DNA of 64,000 bases from Azadirachta indica (taxonomy: Eukaryota; Streptophyta; Magnoliopsida; Sapindales; Meliaceae). The DNA is taken from contig CM040442.1 in assembly GCA_022749755.1 (NCBI GenBank), positions 15,102,457 through 15,166,456 on the forward strand. The letters are read 5' to 3'. The translations under genes were made by a program, and so were the position numbers. The notes under the pieces were generated by a model. The model was not told the DNA's origin and searched no databases. It saw nothing but the letters and a program-made list of their open reading frames with translations. Shown piece by piece: positions 1-13,204 of the stretch; the first letter of the stretch is position 1, and each line of letters begins with the position of its first letter.

Positions 1-678
1 TGGTTTAGTGTATACGTTTAAAGTCTTGTACATTTTATTACTAATTCCTCAGAAATTGAGCAATTATGATTATTTTTAGATTAATCTTATAAAAGAGTTG
101 ATAAAATTGTAGTTATTATTGAGCTTTTTATAATTCAATAGATTAAACTTTTTCTCAATGATCTTTAATATTTATTTTTCTTGCTTTTATTTGGTTATAT
201 CCCTTAATAAATATCATCTTTATAATTTGCATTTAACGTATGTAGCTCATTTTATCACCAATATTTGATACCTAGCGATTTTATTTTGCAACAAACCGTG
301 ATCAAAGGTTAGAGAGTACCTTGATCCTCAATACACTTCTAGTTTTGTATAGAGGTGGAGAAATTGATTACTTAGAATGCAACCACCATTGTTAAATTAA
401 GTTTTAGAGATTGAAGGTTGTTTAGCTAAACCTTTTGGGATCATGTTTTAAGTTCTCTGTGCTAATTGTATATGACTATGCATATGTATTAACTCATATA
501 ACTTCAGTCCTTAGGTAATCTGGAAATTACAATTCAAGGATCTTCATGCTGCCTGTTTCATCATATAACTCAGCATGCATCTTCATCTTTATTGCTATGA
601 TATCTTTATAATTTCAAGCTGGAATTACCATTTAGAATTACAGCTCTTATAATAAGTAGTTACCATTGCATCTTTCAG
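1..678. other. Intergenic, no gene seen
   Basis: AT-rich sequence with short interrupted frames. It ends at a plausible splice acceptor (tttcag, 673-678) that opens the F-box exon. It may therefore include an intron or 5' leader of that gene, but I see no upstream coding exon. Confidence 0.4.
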
Positions 679-1932
679 TTTCGAACTCAACATTTTAGAG
701 GAAGACACGGATGAGGAAGTTCCTGCCATGAAGAGCAAGCCAAAAATGAAGAAGAAGAAGAAGGTCCAAAAAGACCAAGATGTAGGAGAACGTTCCGTTC
801 CATATGTTTCTGAAGAAATTGTGTTTCAGGTTCTAACAAGAGTTCCAGCTGCATACCTTCATGATAGGGTCAGGTACACATGCAAGCCCTGGCATAATTT
901 AATCTCTAGCACAGATTTTATAGCTCAGAATACTCAGCAAAACAAATGTGAATTGCTGGTATTAATCCCTTGTACTATTAAGAAGAAGCTGACTTACGAA
1001 GTGAAGATACTGGAGATGGATGATAAGACGCTTGACTTGAGCTTGATAGATGTCCCTCTTCCTCGTATGGGACATCAGATTAGATCCAGTTGTAATGATC
1101 TTATTTTGGTGAATGATCCAAACCCAAAACATAGTCGGATGCTGTGTGTTATGAATATGCTTACCAAGAGCTCTCTAACTCTCCCTCAATGCCCCTCATA
1201 CTGTCCACATGAAAAATGTGGGGCAGCACTTGGCTTTGATCCATCTTCAAAAGAGTACAAGGTAGTCCATATGTATGCTGATGGTTTTGGTTTTTAGATT
1301 TTGACTTTAGGTGGTTCTGATAATGTATGGAAGAGGATTCCAGGACCGTTCAAGTCATCTCGTGAACGACCTTTCCTCTTAGGTGAATTTAAATGGAGTG
1401 ATCCTGTTTCTATAAATGGACAAGTTTTCCATTGGAATGTTCGATCAAATAAGTACATTGTGTCTATGGATATAAGTGATGAGATACCAAGGAAGACCGT
1501 CTTACCAGGACATCACAAGAGAAATAAGCACAGGTTCATCTTCTTGGAAATGGGTGGAAAACTTGCATTGCTGTATTATGTTTCCAGTACTGAGATTGAT
1601 ATATGGATTTTGGAAGATTTTCCTGGATCAAGAAACATAGCATAAAGGCGGAGGAGATAAAATATACAACAAGCTCTTGTTTTCCAGATTTTCTGAACTT
1701 ATTTGCAGTTGCAGCCTTGCGAGATGGTGAAGTACTGAACTTTAGGCACCGTAACAACAACTACACATCTGTTTACTCTTACCTGTACGATATCAGAGAA
1801 AGAGAGTTGAAAATGACGAAGAACATGATCATGAAGGAGGGAAGCAAATTTATACACCACAGAAGCAGCCTTATCCAATGGAAGAATGAAGAAGTAATGG
1901 CAAAGAGATTGGCCAGTCTGACCCCTCCCTAA
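679..1932 (+). pseudogene. F-box protein with F-box-associated domain, disrupted
   Basis: F-box proteins are substrate-recognition subunits of SCF ubiquitin ligases. The frame from ATG 728 starts with a Lys-rich stretch, then an F-box of about 40 residues (residues 24-66; motif EEIVFQVLTRVPAAYL and later CKPWHNLI). An F-box-associated domain follows, with GFDPSSKEYKVV, a segment around SINGQVFHWN, and WILEDF close to the end. The same frame is open upstream of 728 back to an acceptor at 678 and reads an acidic stretch (LEEDTDEEVP), so 728 may be internal to an exon. There are two lesions. TAG at 1295-1297 falls where the family usually has Glu (Phe-Glu-Ile-like context), a one-base change. 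Around 1617-1621 the frame shifts, and the final 100 residues (WIKKHSIKAE onward) continue in the +1 frame to 1932. Without both lesions the protein would be about 400 residues, normal for the family. Recent inactivation is likely; sequencing error at both sites is less likely. Confidence 0.85.
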
Positions 1933-3340
1933 GTATTTACAGTACTTTGATTTTCGTATCTAGTTATATGTTTTTCTTTCTCAATAAGCTAATTCAATTA
2001 GGTTTTAGCAATTTATTTTCTTGCTTTGAAGCAATCTGTTTAGTTTTGTCTTTGAGAGCATATGAAGACACCCAACAGATTTTAGTAGTCAGTTTAAATG
2101 GTTAATATATTATCATTACAGTTATTAAACGTAAATAAAATAATATAATCAAATATGAGTTACTTATGATTAACAATTTAGTACCATTATTTTCTATATA
2201 TTACTAATATATTATCAATAGTTATAGTGGGGGTGCAATTGTAGGTTATATGAAAAAATTATATTTTATTTTCTTATCTTACCAAAGTTAAGAGACAAAA
2301 CTAATAATATCTTAACAGGTCAAATATATCTTTTTATTTTCTCAAAATTCTAGGAGTATTTTGTATTTTTTCAAAATTAGGGAATAAGAATATCCTATAA
2401 AATTGTAATAACACTTAACAAAATTGTTATTTCTCCTCAAATGCAAACTCTATTTTTTTCTTATCATGTAGTTTCAAATAATGACCACTAACCACGTTTG
2501 GTTTCAACTTATTTTCTCCTGTTTGATTGAAATACCAAAAAATCTTCCTGAGGAATTTTTTCATTAAGTTAATAGAAATTTTACACTTCTACAATGTTAG
2601 TCTTGGTTGCACCAATGATATGCAATTGCACAATAAACACAAAAATACATTTGATTATCGCATCTATCTAATATTACAAAATTCTCTTTTAAATAAGTTA
2701 CACATTTCAATCCATATACTTCTAAAATAATATAATTCTTCAGTGCTCATGTTTCTAAATAATAAAATTATAATTTTGTACATATCTATTAGTGTTTTAA
2801 TTCATATTTTTTTAAATATATTTTTATAAATTTTACTTGATTACAATAATAAAATGACCAAAAAAAAAAAGTGGAGTATCTTTTTCTTTAAGAGCTCAAG
2901 ATCAAGCTTGCTCTAATAGTATGTTGAATTTAGTAAAGTGAAAAATAAATCACACTTCCACTCATATATATATATCTAAAAGAATTTATACATGTACAAA
3001 TGTGAGTTTCAACAATAAATTTAGCTACTTAATTTATAGATGAATTAAAGAATTTTATAGATAAGTTAGTTCTTGTCATGTTATAACTTAGCTAAAACAA
3101 GTTGAGAAAATAAGTCAAAAGATGTTAAAAAGTATTTCCTTAATTTTTAAAAATCTAATTCCTTTGATACTTGTCACAACAAAATGAAAATTCTCAAAAC
3201 CTTTTATCTTTTCAAAACAAATAAGTCACATCAAACTTACCCTTTTTTTTGGTTTTATCAATAAAATGGTTAAAAGTGTTATTTTAACATATAAGCTCCT
3301 TAATAATATAGAATTATTAGTTAGTTTCTCAAATATTTTT
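1933..3340. other. Intergenic AT-rich DNA
   Basis: No gene seen. The stretch just after 1932 may contain the 3' UTR of the F-box gene. The rest is simple AT-rich sequence with short poly(A) runs; the small frames here look like chance. Confidence 0.4.
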
Positions 3341-4437
3341 AGGCTATATTTGATTTAAAGAATATAAATGAAATGAGCAGAAGAAATGGAAAGGATGGAA
3401 AGAAATAAACAAAGGAATTGTATTCTTTTATTTAGTTGAAAAAAATACCTTAAATTTAAAATTTTGTTATATTTCTTAATAAAAATTTTAATTATCTATC
3501 AATTTTAATTTTAAATATAATTTAATTAATTTATTTTTAAAAAAATTTAATATTAAAGAATCAACATATTTAATAATTTGTTATCATAAATTAAAAAGTA
3601 AAAAATATATAAATAACAAAGATAAATACCAAAAATATAAAAATATTCCCAAAGATTATAATAAACAATAAATCTTAACTTTAACAATAAATTAATTATG
3701 GTCAACTAGGTGATTAACCTAAATATTACAAACTAAATTTATTGTACAATAAGTAAATGATGAACTTGCCCACATAGAACAATTATGGTTATTATTTTCA
3801 TTTTTTATTTTTATTTTGATAATCATTTTTCATTAAAAAATTGTAAAAAATGAAAGCATATATGATTACATCAATATTGAATTTCGCATAATAAAAATTA
3901 CAATTATAAAAAAAAATATCATGACAAAAATAATAATAAATACAGTTAGTAATGAGATGATGTTAAACTTATAAATAAAAATAAATATTACACTAATAAC
4001 TATAAATTAATTTTTAATAAAATGATGTTAAATTCAAAACTAAAATAGATATTACAATAATAATTATAAATTTATTTTTAAACAATTTTTAAAAATTTTT
4101 AAAAACAATATTATATAAATTAGTTTATAAATAAATTAAAATAATATAATAATTTATTAAAAATAATTAGTTAAATTTAAATAAGTAATTCTATCAAATT
4201 ATTTAAAGTTAATTAGAATGAGATATAGTGTAGAAGAATAAAGTGGAAAATTAAAAACACTCGTGTGAAGGTATGGGAATCATAAGTCTTCACGCTTAAA
4301 GAGAGAAATTATGATTATGCTTTCGAAGGAATAAGAAATCCTCATTCCTACATTTTTAGTTCAACCTAACAAAGAGATGAGGGATCTTTTCAAGATTTTT
4401 TCTCTCTCTATTTTTCTAACCAAACTCAACCTGAAAT
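3341..4437. mobile_element. Candidate non-coding TIR element
   Basis: The left edge (aggctatatttgatttaaag, about 3341) and the reverse complement of the right edge (caggttgagtttggttagaa, about 4437) match imperfectly over 20-25 bases. The interior is very AT-rich and has no coding sequence. The edges resemble the 'tttggtt' ends common to plant MITE-like and other non-coding repeats. No clear target duplication was found, so this is a suggestion. Confidence 0.3.
3956..4085. repeat. Two-copy tandem repeat, about 65 bp
   Basis: atgatgttaaa recurs at 3957 and 4022. It is followed in both copies by closely similar AT-rich sequence (a 'tattacaataataa'-like core and an 'ataaattaatttttaa'-like end). 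The unit is about 65 bp and lies inside the candidate TIR element. Confidence 0.6.
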
Positions 4438-6900
4438 TATTGCGAGTATTTTAGAACTTTTAATTCTATAAATGCTTTTATAGATGTAAATGATATTGTA
4501 AGTCAACAAAATGTCTATTAGTCAAGATCCTATTAAATTAAAAGAGAAAAAAAGAAAGGAAAATTCCTACTTCAAATCAAGCAATTCTATAGCCTTTACA
4601 CACACAACCACAATCACCCTTTATGAATTTCCATACTTGGAATAGTTTTATCAACAGTTACAGACTTCACGAGCTGGTACTTGAGGTTCAAAGATTGTTC
4701 ACAATCATCTGCTAGCATTTGTTGTTGCATCACTAGAACTATGCTAATATAGCTAGAATCTGTTGAAGCTAACATGCCTCCAATAAACCCTAATTTTGGA
4801 AACTCATTCTAATATGAATCGCTTAAACAAAGCTACATCATTTGCATGGTGTCTCCCCACCAAAAGTAAGTCATAGGAATTCTCTACAGATCGAATTGTT
4901 GCAACCAATTGAACAGTTTCATACACAAGTATCTCTTCGTACATAGTATCTCTTCGTACATATGATCTCTTTTGCCAACGTGGGCAATTCTAAATTCATT
5001 GATAATGTCACTATCAAGATCCTATTTGTTGATGCATGGATTTTGCAAGCCTCATACCAGCGTTCAAGGTGAAAATGGGTGCACCCGAGATATTCAAATG
5101 GCTCAAACTAGGTGCTGCCCTTTGCCCCAAATGGGAAATGCAATCCAAAGCTATGTCAAAGGGTGGAACCACCTAGAACTACCAAGAATGTCAAAGTACA
5201 AATGTTCTACTTCACACATGCAACTTCCTCATTTAACTCATTTTGCCTTTGACAAACCCCCAACTCAAGTTATCTTTTCAACAACCCACGGAATCTCAGG
5301 GAACCTTGAGAATGATGAAATGTACACTGCCCATTTCTCATACAACTGCTCTGCTCACCTCCATTTGTCCTCAAACACTCTCAACCCCAAAATATTACTG
5401 AGGTGGTCTGTGAACTCCCTATAAAACAAATCAAAAATCGAACTAGAGCTACCATTCAGATAACCCCTCTTTGATGCTTAAGTCAGCATCTAATCAAAGA
5501 GACAAAGGTGAAGGCATAGGTATCTCCCTCTAAAAGCAAGGAAAAATATGGACAATGTTAAGGTGGTAAAGGAAAACCCAAGAAATGGTTAACATAAGGC
5601 AAAAGATCAACATATTAGACTACAAAGAGGATAGACAGAGCTATCTACAATGCGTTTATTGTGCATTCATGGAGGTTTCATGGTGGAAGCATAGGACAAA
5701 TGAGAGAAAAGAGAGAAAATCTTTTTGGGGAAGATAACCCTTCTTTCCCAGAAATATAGTGAATGAGTCGTCCATTATCAAAACTAGAAAAATATGCTTT
5801 TATATAAAATAGAAATGCTTGAATTTGCTTGGATGAAGAATATTGCCCTAGCCTTAGCCTTTACTTTTACACATGCACTCGCACCATTGGTTCTTAGTTG
5901 TCCCTTGTCTATATGACACGTGGCAAACTAGGCTAAGTAAGTCAAACCATATCTAAGTCCAAAAGCCACATGTTAGCCTCTTGTTGGTTGTGGGGATTGC
6001 ATTATTCCTTAGTGGACAAGTGGCACATCCTTATCTGTCCCAGCTGGCATGCGGTTTCTATATGGGCTCTACATGTTGTTTATACAGTGTCTGACAAGAT
6101 CTTGCTGATAGCCTATCTACTACCTTAATTAGAAGTTGTCTGCTACCTTTGAGTGGTCCCCCATGAGGTATTTTAGTGCAAAACGTGGCCTAATAGGTAC
6201 TCTAAATATGCATGGAGGCGGGTTTTGGCACACCGAGGCACCTGGACGTCGCTACTCCCTTACTCAAGAAGGTCATGCATTCGACAATCAATTATTTAGA
6301 GCAAGTTCAAACATTTATAGGTACAAATGGAGAATTAAAAGCACTTTTTAATCTTTTATATGCTATGGTATACGAACATGTTTATCATACGCGTCACGAT
6401 ATATGGTGTGCCACGGTATATTGTCACATAAGTATTTCTACATGCGCCACAGTAAATGGTCACATGGCATTTTCACATGTGCCACGGTATATAATCATAT
6501 GAATATTTTCACCCATGCCACAATTTATGGGAGCAAAATGACTCTCACCAAGAAGGGTGAGAATGCACTATAATCGCTAGAATGCAAAATATATAGAGAG
6601 AGTTGTGCAAAATTTAGAGAAGGTGAAAAGTTGAAAAGGTTGCCTCCAAAATAGAAACCTCCTGATCTTGAAATCTTGTAGGTCCAACAAATCAAGCTTC
6701 CATTCTTGATTACAGCAGCTTTCATATTTACTTAATGATCAAATAATAGTTATAGATTGGAGGAGAATTAAAGAAGACAACCAAAGAAGATGTATGCAAG
6801 GAAATGGAGTGTGAAAATTTAGGCCTTCAATTTTGGGAGAATGCGCGTATGAAAGAGATGAAGGGATAGCAAAATTATATACATGGACAAAAGTATCAAT
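4438..6900. other. Unidentified repeat-derived island
   Basis: This stretch is visibly less AT-rich than its neighbours. It includes a 150-codon plus-strand frame (4972-5424) with no recognisable motif and a run 'tttgatgcttaagtcagcat' (5473-5492) of the kind seen in plant LTR-retrotransposon ends. I found no LTR pair, primer-binding site or domain, and cannot assign it. On the minus strand a TATA-like tatataat (about 6875-6882), a pyrimidine-rich leader and an ATG at 6725 precede a 66-codon frame of unknown nature. Confidence 0.3.
6362..6531. repeat. 36-bp degenerate tandem repeat
   Basis: Units begin with gccac and run 35-36 bases: 6410-6445, 6446-6480, 6481-6516, then a partial copy from 6517. 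One or two more decayed copies lie upstream (from about 6362 and 6391). Each unit has gccacggtat, a 'tcacat' block and a t-rich 'tttcacat' end. Confidence 0.75.
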
Positions 6901-9900
6901 TGGGCCTTGTGAAAGATTATTGTTTACATACCACTCAATCCTGCTTTCTATACACTAATTAATAAAATATGAATTTACAGAGTTGCGAATTCTTAATTAT
7001 AATTGTAGGGATAGATTAAAATACATTTCTAATATGCACTTTTTTGGTCCAAATTTTACATTATATGTTTTAATTTTTTTTTTGTTAAATATTTTGTATT
7101 TTACGTTAAATATTTTGTATTTTACATTTTCTTGAAAATTTTATGAGAGTTATTATATCACAAAGTAAAATAATTGGATTTATAAGTTTATATTAAAACT
7201 ATTGAAGTAAAATTCAAATTACGTTCAAGGAAACCACTTGCCAAAAACAAATGTTTGTAGCGAAAGCACTTTAGTTTGAGAGAGAAATTAAGTATAGGAA
7301 TTGAAAATTTATTTAAATGCAAAATAAATAAATATTTCGGAAACAATTAAGATAAAAATTTGCGTATTGCAATGCTTTCAAAGGACAATCATAGTTGGAA
7401 AGGGAGAATTTTTTATCCAAGTGTTTTTCCATTGGACTTTTAAGTCTCATTAACTTAAAAATTATTAATTTTTTATGTTACATTTATAATTAGGTCTCTA
7501 CAATAGTAACCAGTAAAAACAATTGCAAGATATACATTAAAAAAAATAAAATATAATAATATTAATATCATTTATTTGATATCATATTTATAATACAATA
7601 ATAATAATAATGTACATATTTATATATTGTAAATAAGAAAAACAATAATGTAGTGATAGATGTAAATCAAATGAAGTTTTATAGATTTATTTATTTTACA
7701 ATATATTATAAAAAATAATATTTATTAATTCATTATTATAAAAAAATATATTTAAATAATTAAAATCTAAATAATATAACAAAAAATTTATTAGAGATGG
7801 TGCCTGCTGATACTAGATCTTCCAGCCAATGGCCAGCTAGTGAATTTGTTTAAATTGTAGAAAAGCACCCAAAAAGAACCCATTCCTCTCTTATTTCTTG
7901 TCCCTTATTGTATCCTATCGTATCTCTAGTATGAACTTTAATTCTATTCTAGTTAGGTTTCTTGAATTTTACTAAGATTATGATTCTTACGTGTTTACTT
8001 GGGCCTTATTTGGCTCGGGCTTATCTGATTGTACTTTAATTAAAGTAGGCTATTTGGTTTGGGCTGTTACTTTATAATGGTTTCGGCTTACATTAGGCCT
8101 TTAATTTTGATTGCATAATGGCTAGCCAACAATAATGTGGACTTAAGTGTGCGATCCCTATCTTAGTTCTTAGGGATTATTGGAAAATAGGATCTCACTT
8201 ACTTGGAGCTTGGGCCCTCCATAGGTCTCATCCAAATTGGATTAAAACTAATTACCCTAAAGCAAATCAACCTTGCATATTATATCGGCCTAAATTGGTT
8301 GTCACGAAGTCAGGCCTCCTATTTAGTTTGAGAGGCTTTACTGTAAAATTATTCTAAGGCTTTCGGATATCAGTGCCTCGATTTAAGAAGACAAATAACT
8401 CTAACATGGACTCTTCCACTTTCAATAGCAATTAACTGCTTTTGAAACTTAAATTCACTTTTTGCCAAGTTCCCGAATTTGTATTGCCAAATTCTCTTAA
8501 ATCCTTGATTTCATCATCAATGGTTTGTCTTTCAAGGGCCAACAAATGACAAGTATTCATAGGTCAAGTATTAAACTTTAGGCGTTGATGTAAGCTAACT
8601 TTTGAATTTCAAATTAGGGTATTTTCACATATCTTCCCTACAATTTATAAAAATCATAATTAGATAGAATATTTATAAAAATTTACAAGTTTCTCCCCTA
8701 TTAGTTGTTACTAGAGTTGGCAACAGGTCAGGGATGTCCCCAATTTAGACTAGGGATTGTGGCGGGCCACTAACCCCAAGTTTGACTAAAAAAATAAAGT
8801 AAAATTATTGTAAGTATTAAAAATTTAACTCAAGAATTAACAAAAGGTTGATATACCACTTATCACTATACTATCACTTATATTTTCACACTGCCCATTT
8901 GCTTCAACTCGCACAAACAACCAGATTAGGTTACCAGAAGACAAAAATAATTCGTGGGTTAAGAAATCTTCGATGAACATGTCAGAATTAAGAACTCGGG
9001 TAGCGTTGATTTGAAGCAGAGGGTAGAGAAACAGAGAAAATAGCTGATTTCAAAGGGAGAGATACTTGTTGACTTTGACTTTCTTAAAACAACTGAAACT
9101 AGGCAAATTAGAAGTTGCTTAGAAGAGGAATGCGCAAATAGCCGTTTACTTGTGGCGCAATTTTGCTGCCCGCTCTAAAATGACCGTTGGTTCCTTAGGT
9201 TAACTTGTTAAACATTAAATAGAAGTGACCGTTTTTTTAATTATTCATTATTTGACATACATGTTTTTTGTATTTTGAAAAAAAAAATTTATTTTTTTTA
9301 ATTTATATATTTTTTAATTATTTTAAAAATAAATAAGATAATTATTAAAAGTCATCCTCATTTTTTCTTAAATCATATCTCATATGATTCATTATTGACA
9401 CAAAAACCATAAAACTGAGCAACTAAATTCCTTTTAATTCATTAATTATCATTATTAACACAAATAATTATACTTTTTCACAAGATTTTTTCCTTTAACT
9501 TATTGGACTTGTATTCTCATCCCATATCAATAAAATGGGCAAGTTTGAATTATTAGTTTGCTTTTTCGATTTCATAATTAAAAAAAATTCTATAAATCAA
9601 AGCAAAAAAAAAAAAAAGATCAACATATAATAAAGTTTCAATTAATTAAATAAAGGGTATATCATGAGAAAGTTATTAATAATATATTAAATAAATTTAA
9701 AATACAAAATCTCTTATAAGTTCTTTTTAGGTATCTATAAATTATTTTTTATTTTATTTATGACCTATTTTTGTTGTCGAAACTAAAATAAGAACATTCA
9801 TAATATTGATTTCCATGAATTCTAAAAAAATCGGACAAAGGAGTCGCATCTACTTAAAATTAGATCAATGCCATGAGCACATTTTTTGAAACATTACTTT

Positions 9901-10300
9901 GAAACATCTTCTTAAAAATATATTAAAATTTTAAATTAGTTTTTTCAAATTTTAAATTAATATAAATGTATTAAAAAAAAATTAAGTTTACTCTAATATT
10001 TTAAAATTTTTTTATTAAAACTAAAAGAGTTATGTGGCTGATAAATTTTTTTAAGGGGAATTTTCACATATCTCTTTTGAGGTTTTCCAAAACCACACAT
10101 AGATAGAAAGAATGCCAAAATTAATAGGTAGTACTCCTTTAACATAGAGAAAATTTGCTTTTCTATTCATCATATCAACTTTTTTGATCAAAAATCCATT
10201 TTGCCCTCAATGTTAGTAAACAAAAAAGCTATCCCATTTGAAACACCATTGTCAAGTGAATTTTTTTAAAGCTTAAAAAGGAGAAGAATTATTAAAATAA
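6901..10300. other. Intergenic, repeat-rich, no gene seen
   Basis: Mostly AT-rich. Two stretches are more complex. 7970-8620 has many 'gggc' and 'ggcct' words of the type found in LTRs. 8700-9240 opens with 'gagttggcaacaggtcaggg', a common plant repeat edge. No domain, LTR pair or primer-binding site was found. Confidence 0.35.
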
Positions 10301-11370
10301 TGCATGTAACCGTTGCAAATGCAACAGAAACTTCACACACATATGTTATTGCCCTTAAACGACAGAATGACATATATGTTTCTCAATTCAATACCACAAC
10401 TTTTAAAACTACAAACTAGTGTTGTTGCAAACTCAGTCTGATTGCAAAGTTAATGATTGTAGATCAACATTTGATTGCGCTGGAATTCTGCTCTTCCCAT
10501 CAGGATTTTGCAGCTTCAAATAAGACATAGCCCCACTCATATATGTTTTTATCCCCATAGACAGCTTGAACATTGGTTTATAGCTTGCTTAATGTGTGGA
10601 AATTAGGACACTCTCTAATTATATCATAGAGCGTGCTACCAATATCGCAATAAATGTCCATCTTCCTCATCCAGCAAGATTATATCATTATCAAGTACAA
10701 CTCACATATGTTTATACAACTAATATCATACTACAACAAAACTGAAGCATCAACAACACCAGTTACACAAGCACTCGGCAACCAAAACCCACCAACTTAA
10801 AAGAAAGTAACACAGCTACAAAGTAACATCATATGACAACCAAATTCTAAGAAATCAAATCCAAATTTAAACATTCTAGCAAGACCACCTGTAACATCTT
10901 GTACCACAGCATAAGCAAATAAAACAGCTAAATCTAGCATCGAAAACAAACTCATGACCTAACAAGACCATATAAAAAGCGACTTCCATCTCATAAACAA
11001 TTACAAGAAATGGCAATATTAATGATGTGTGGTTACCATTCACAAACAATAATGAGAAACACTTTATTGAAAATATGGCAATTCAAGCAACTCCTCATCA
11101 AAGTAAATTTAGTATAACTAATTGGTAATACCTGCAAGAATTTCATGGCCTAATATGATCAAAAAACTTCATAATTCAAGCAACAAAATATGGAAAAAAG
11201 AATTTGACTTATGCATTCAACGACAAAATCCAGCAACAATAAACTTAAATTGTTGCTTCTGTAGCATCCAAGGTAGAATTCAATGGCCTAACAGGACCAA
11301 AAAAATGCATAATATAATATTCCCGAGACAATATAAAATATCTTATCTCATGTGAAATATCTAATCTCCT
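10301..11370. repeat. Weak dispersed repeats, possibly decayed transcript
   Basis: A 'tcatggcctaacaggacc'-like sentence recurs three times, near 10954, 11144 and 11280, with about 190 and 137 bases between. A related 'gcaagaccacc' word occurs near 10880. No coding potential is visible; the 77-codon frame at 11122 runs across two of the repeats. Confidence 0.35.
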
Positions 11371-12539
11371 AAATGTATAAAAGCTAGTTAATACTTTTAC
11401 GTATTTCAATATAAAAGCATAAAAGAAAATAGTTCGAATAACTTATACTCTATAATAGGGATGACAATAGATAAGATACAATGAAAATATCTTTATATCA
11501 GTATTTGCATCCTATAGAACAATTTTGAAACTATATCTTTAATTCTTACTATATTCCCAATTGCTATTATACATTATCATTGGTATTCTTGCGGACATCT
11601 TACTAGTAAATTTGTATCCTAACAAAGAATATAAAAATAATAGAAATTTAAAAGGTTAAATTAGTGGTTTTATTTTCATGATGCTTCACAAATTAATATA
11701 TCATATTAACAAATTAAATTAATATATGAATGGTTATTAACATCCTAAAATACTTGTAATTCAAATATACCAACGATATAAAATCTTAATAAGATAATTA
11801 TAACCATCCATATAATTGTAAAAACTTAATAATAATAAAATTAATAATAAATTCATAATGAACTCAAGCTACGAGTCTAATTAAAAATAAAATATGTAGA
11901 ATGTAAAAATGAAAATATCTATATAATCCTAAAATTTTTCACAACAATTAAAATAATAAACTAGAACAATAAGTTTAAGTGCACTGGCTTAATATATAAA
12001 ATCATCCACTACAATTAAAATTTGACATGAGAAATTCTAATCACAAACTATCAAACTTCGTATGAAAACATAATATTCAAAATGATGTCATTTTTGAAAA
12101 TTTAAAACACTGTTATTTAATTATATAATTAAGAAAAAGGAAGGATCATCAACCTCCTATATTTTTTTTATCAAACCTTAACCTTTAGATCTTGACACTT
12201 CCAATGGTTGAGATTAAATTTAAAGCATATAATTAATAAACTATTAATTTATCATAATTAGTGCACATATTAAATTCAATTTTAACAGTGGGAAAATGTC
12301 TAGATTTAATAATTCATAAAATAGTATAAAGATATATGTAAAAATATGAGGTTGCTTATTTGTCCCTATTAAAAAAATTAAGAAAAACAAATAAATATTC
12401 TACTTCTCAATTTCATTGTATTCATATTTTTTTCTATATTCATTGTGCAAGTTTTTATTTCATATTATATCTTTCTTGTATATGTTTCTTACACTTATCA
12501 CATAGCCTTACTTCTATAACCTTTTGCAGCGTAATTATT
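11371..12539. other. Intergenic AT-rich DNA
   Basis: No gene. A cactaca at 12007 is compatible with a CACTA element terminus but has no proven partner. Confidence 0.35.
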
Positions 12540-13204
12540 TAATTATAAATTAACATTAAACTGGTAAGTAGCAATTTGTAAACAAAACTTTAAACATACA
12601 TATATAACAGACAGCTTGTAAATCAATATTAAATTTGTAAATCTTGACACAAAAAATATAATTATTAACTAAATTTATAAATAAAACATAATATTTGTAA
12701 AATATAAAATTTAAAGTTAAAATAAATAAATTAGCATCAAAATTTCAAAAGCGTAACAATTTCATAAACTCAATATCAAACATATAAATTTAATGCTACA
12801 TGTAAGCTAATTGCGAATAGGCAAATGATAATGATATAATTGTAAACCAAACTACAATTTATAAATGTAACTTTAGTTTTTGTGCTTTTAAATCTTGATT
12901 AAAAAAAAAATTAAATTACAATATAAAAATTGTAAGTAAAACATAATACTTGTAAAAATTGAAATTACAGTTTAAAAATAAGAAAATCAGTGTTGTTATA
13001 TCATAAAAATAAAAATTAATTTCATAAGAACTACATCAAATATATAATATAATGATACTATATAAATTAATATCAAATTAGTAAATATCAATATGACATA
13101 TTTGTAATTGAAATTAAAACTTATAAATGTGACATTAAACTTGTAAACTAAAATTATACCTGTAAATCTTGATGTAAAGATTGTATTATAATGTAAAAAT
13201 AATT
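12540..13204 (-). repeat. Subterminal-type repeat region of CACTA element
   Basis: Short motifs such as cttgtaaatcttga, attaaacttgtaaa and acataatacttgtaaa recur many times in irregular order. They lie directly downstream (minus strand) of the transposase remnant. CACTA elements typically carry arrays of short subterminal repeats that bind transposase, so this is probably the 3' subterminal zone. The exact end is not fixed. Confidence 0.5.

Noticed and set aside
4972..5424. 150-codon plus-strand frame
   Set aside because: No recognisable motif and no initiation context or neighbour that supports it; lies in the repeat-like island.
11122..11355. 77-codon frame with repeated WPN and KK.HN words
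   Set aside because: The words come from the noncoding repeats at 11144 and 11280.
12007..12013. cactaca as left terminus of the CACTA element
   Set aside because: No matching inverted end was seen at 14.3-15.9 kb and no 3-bp target copy could be fixed.
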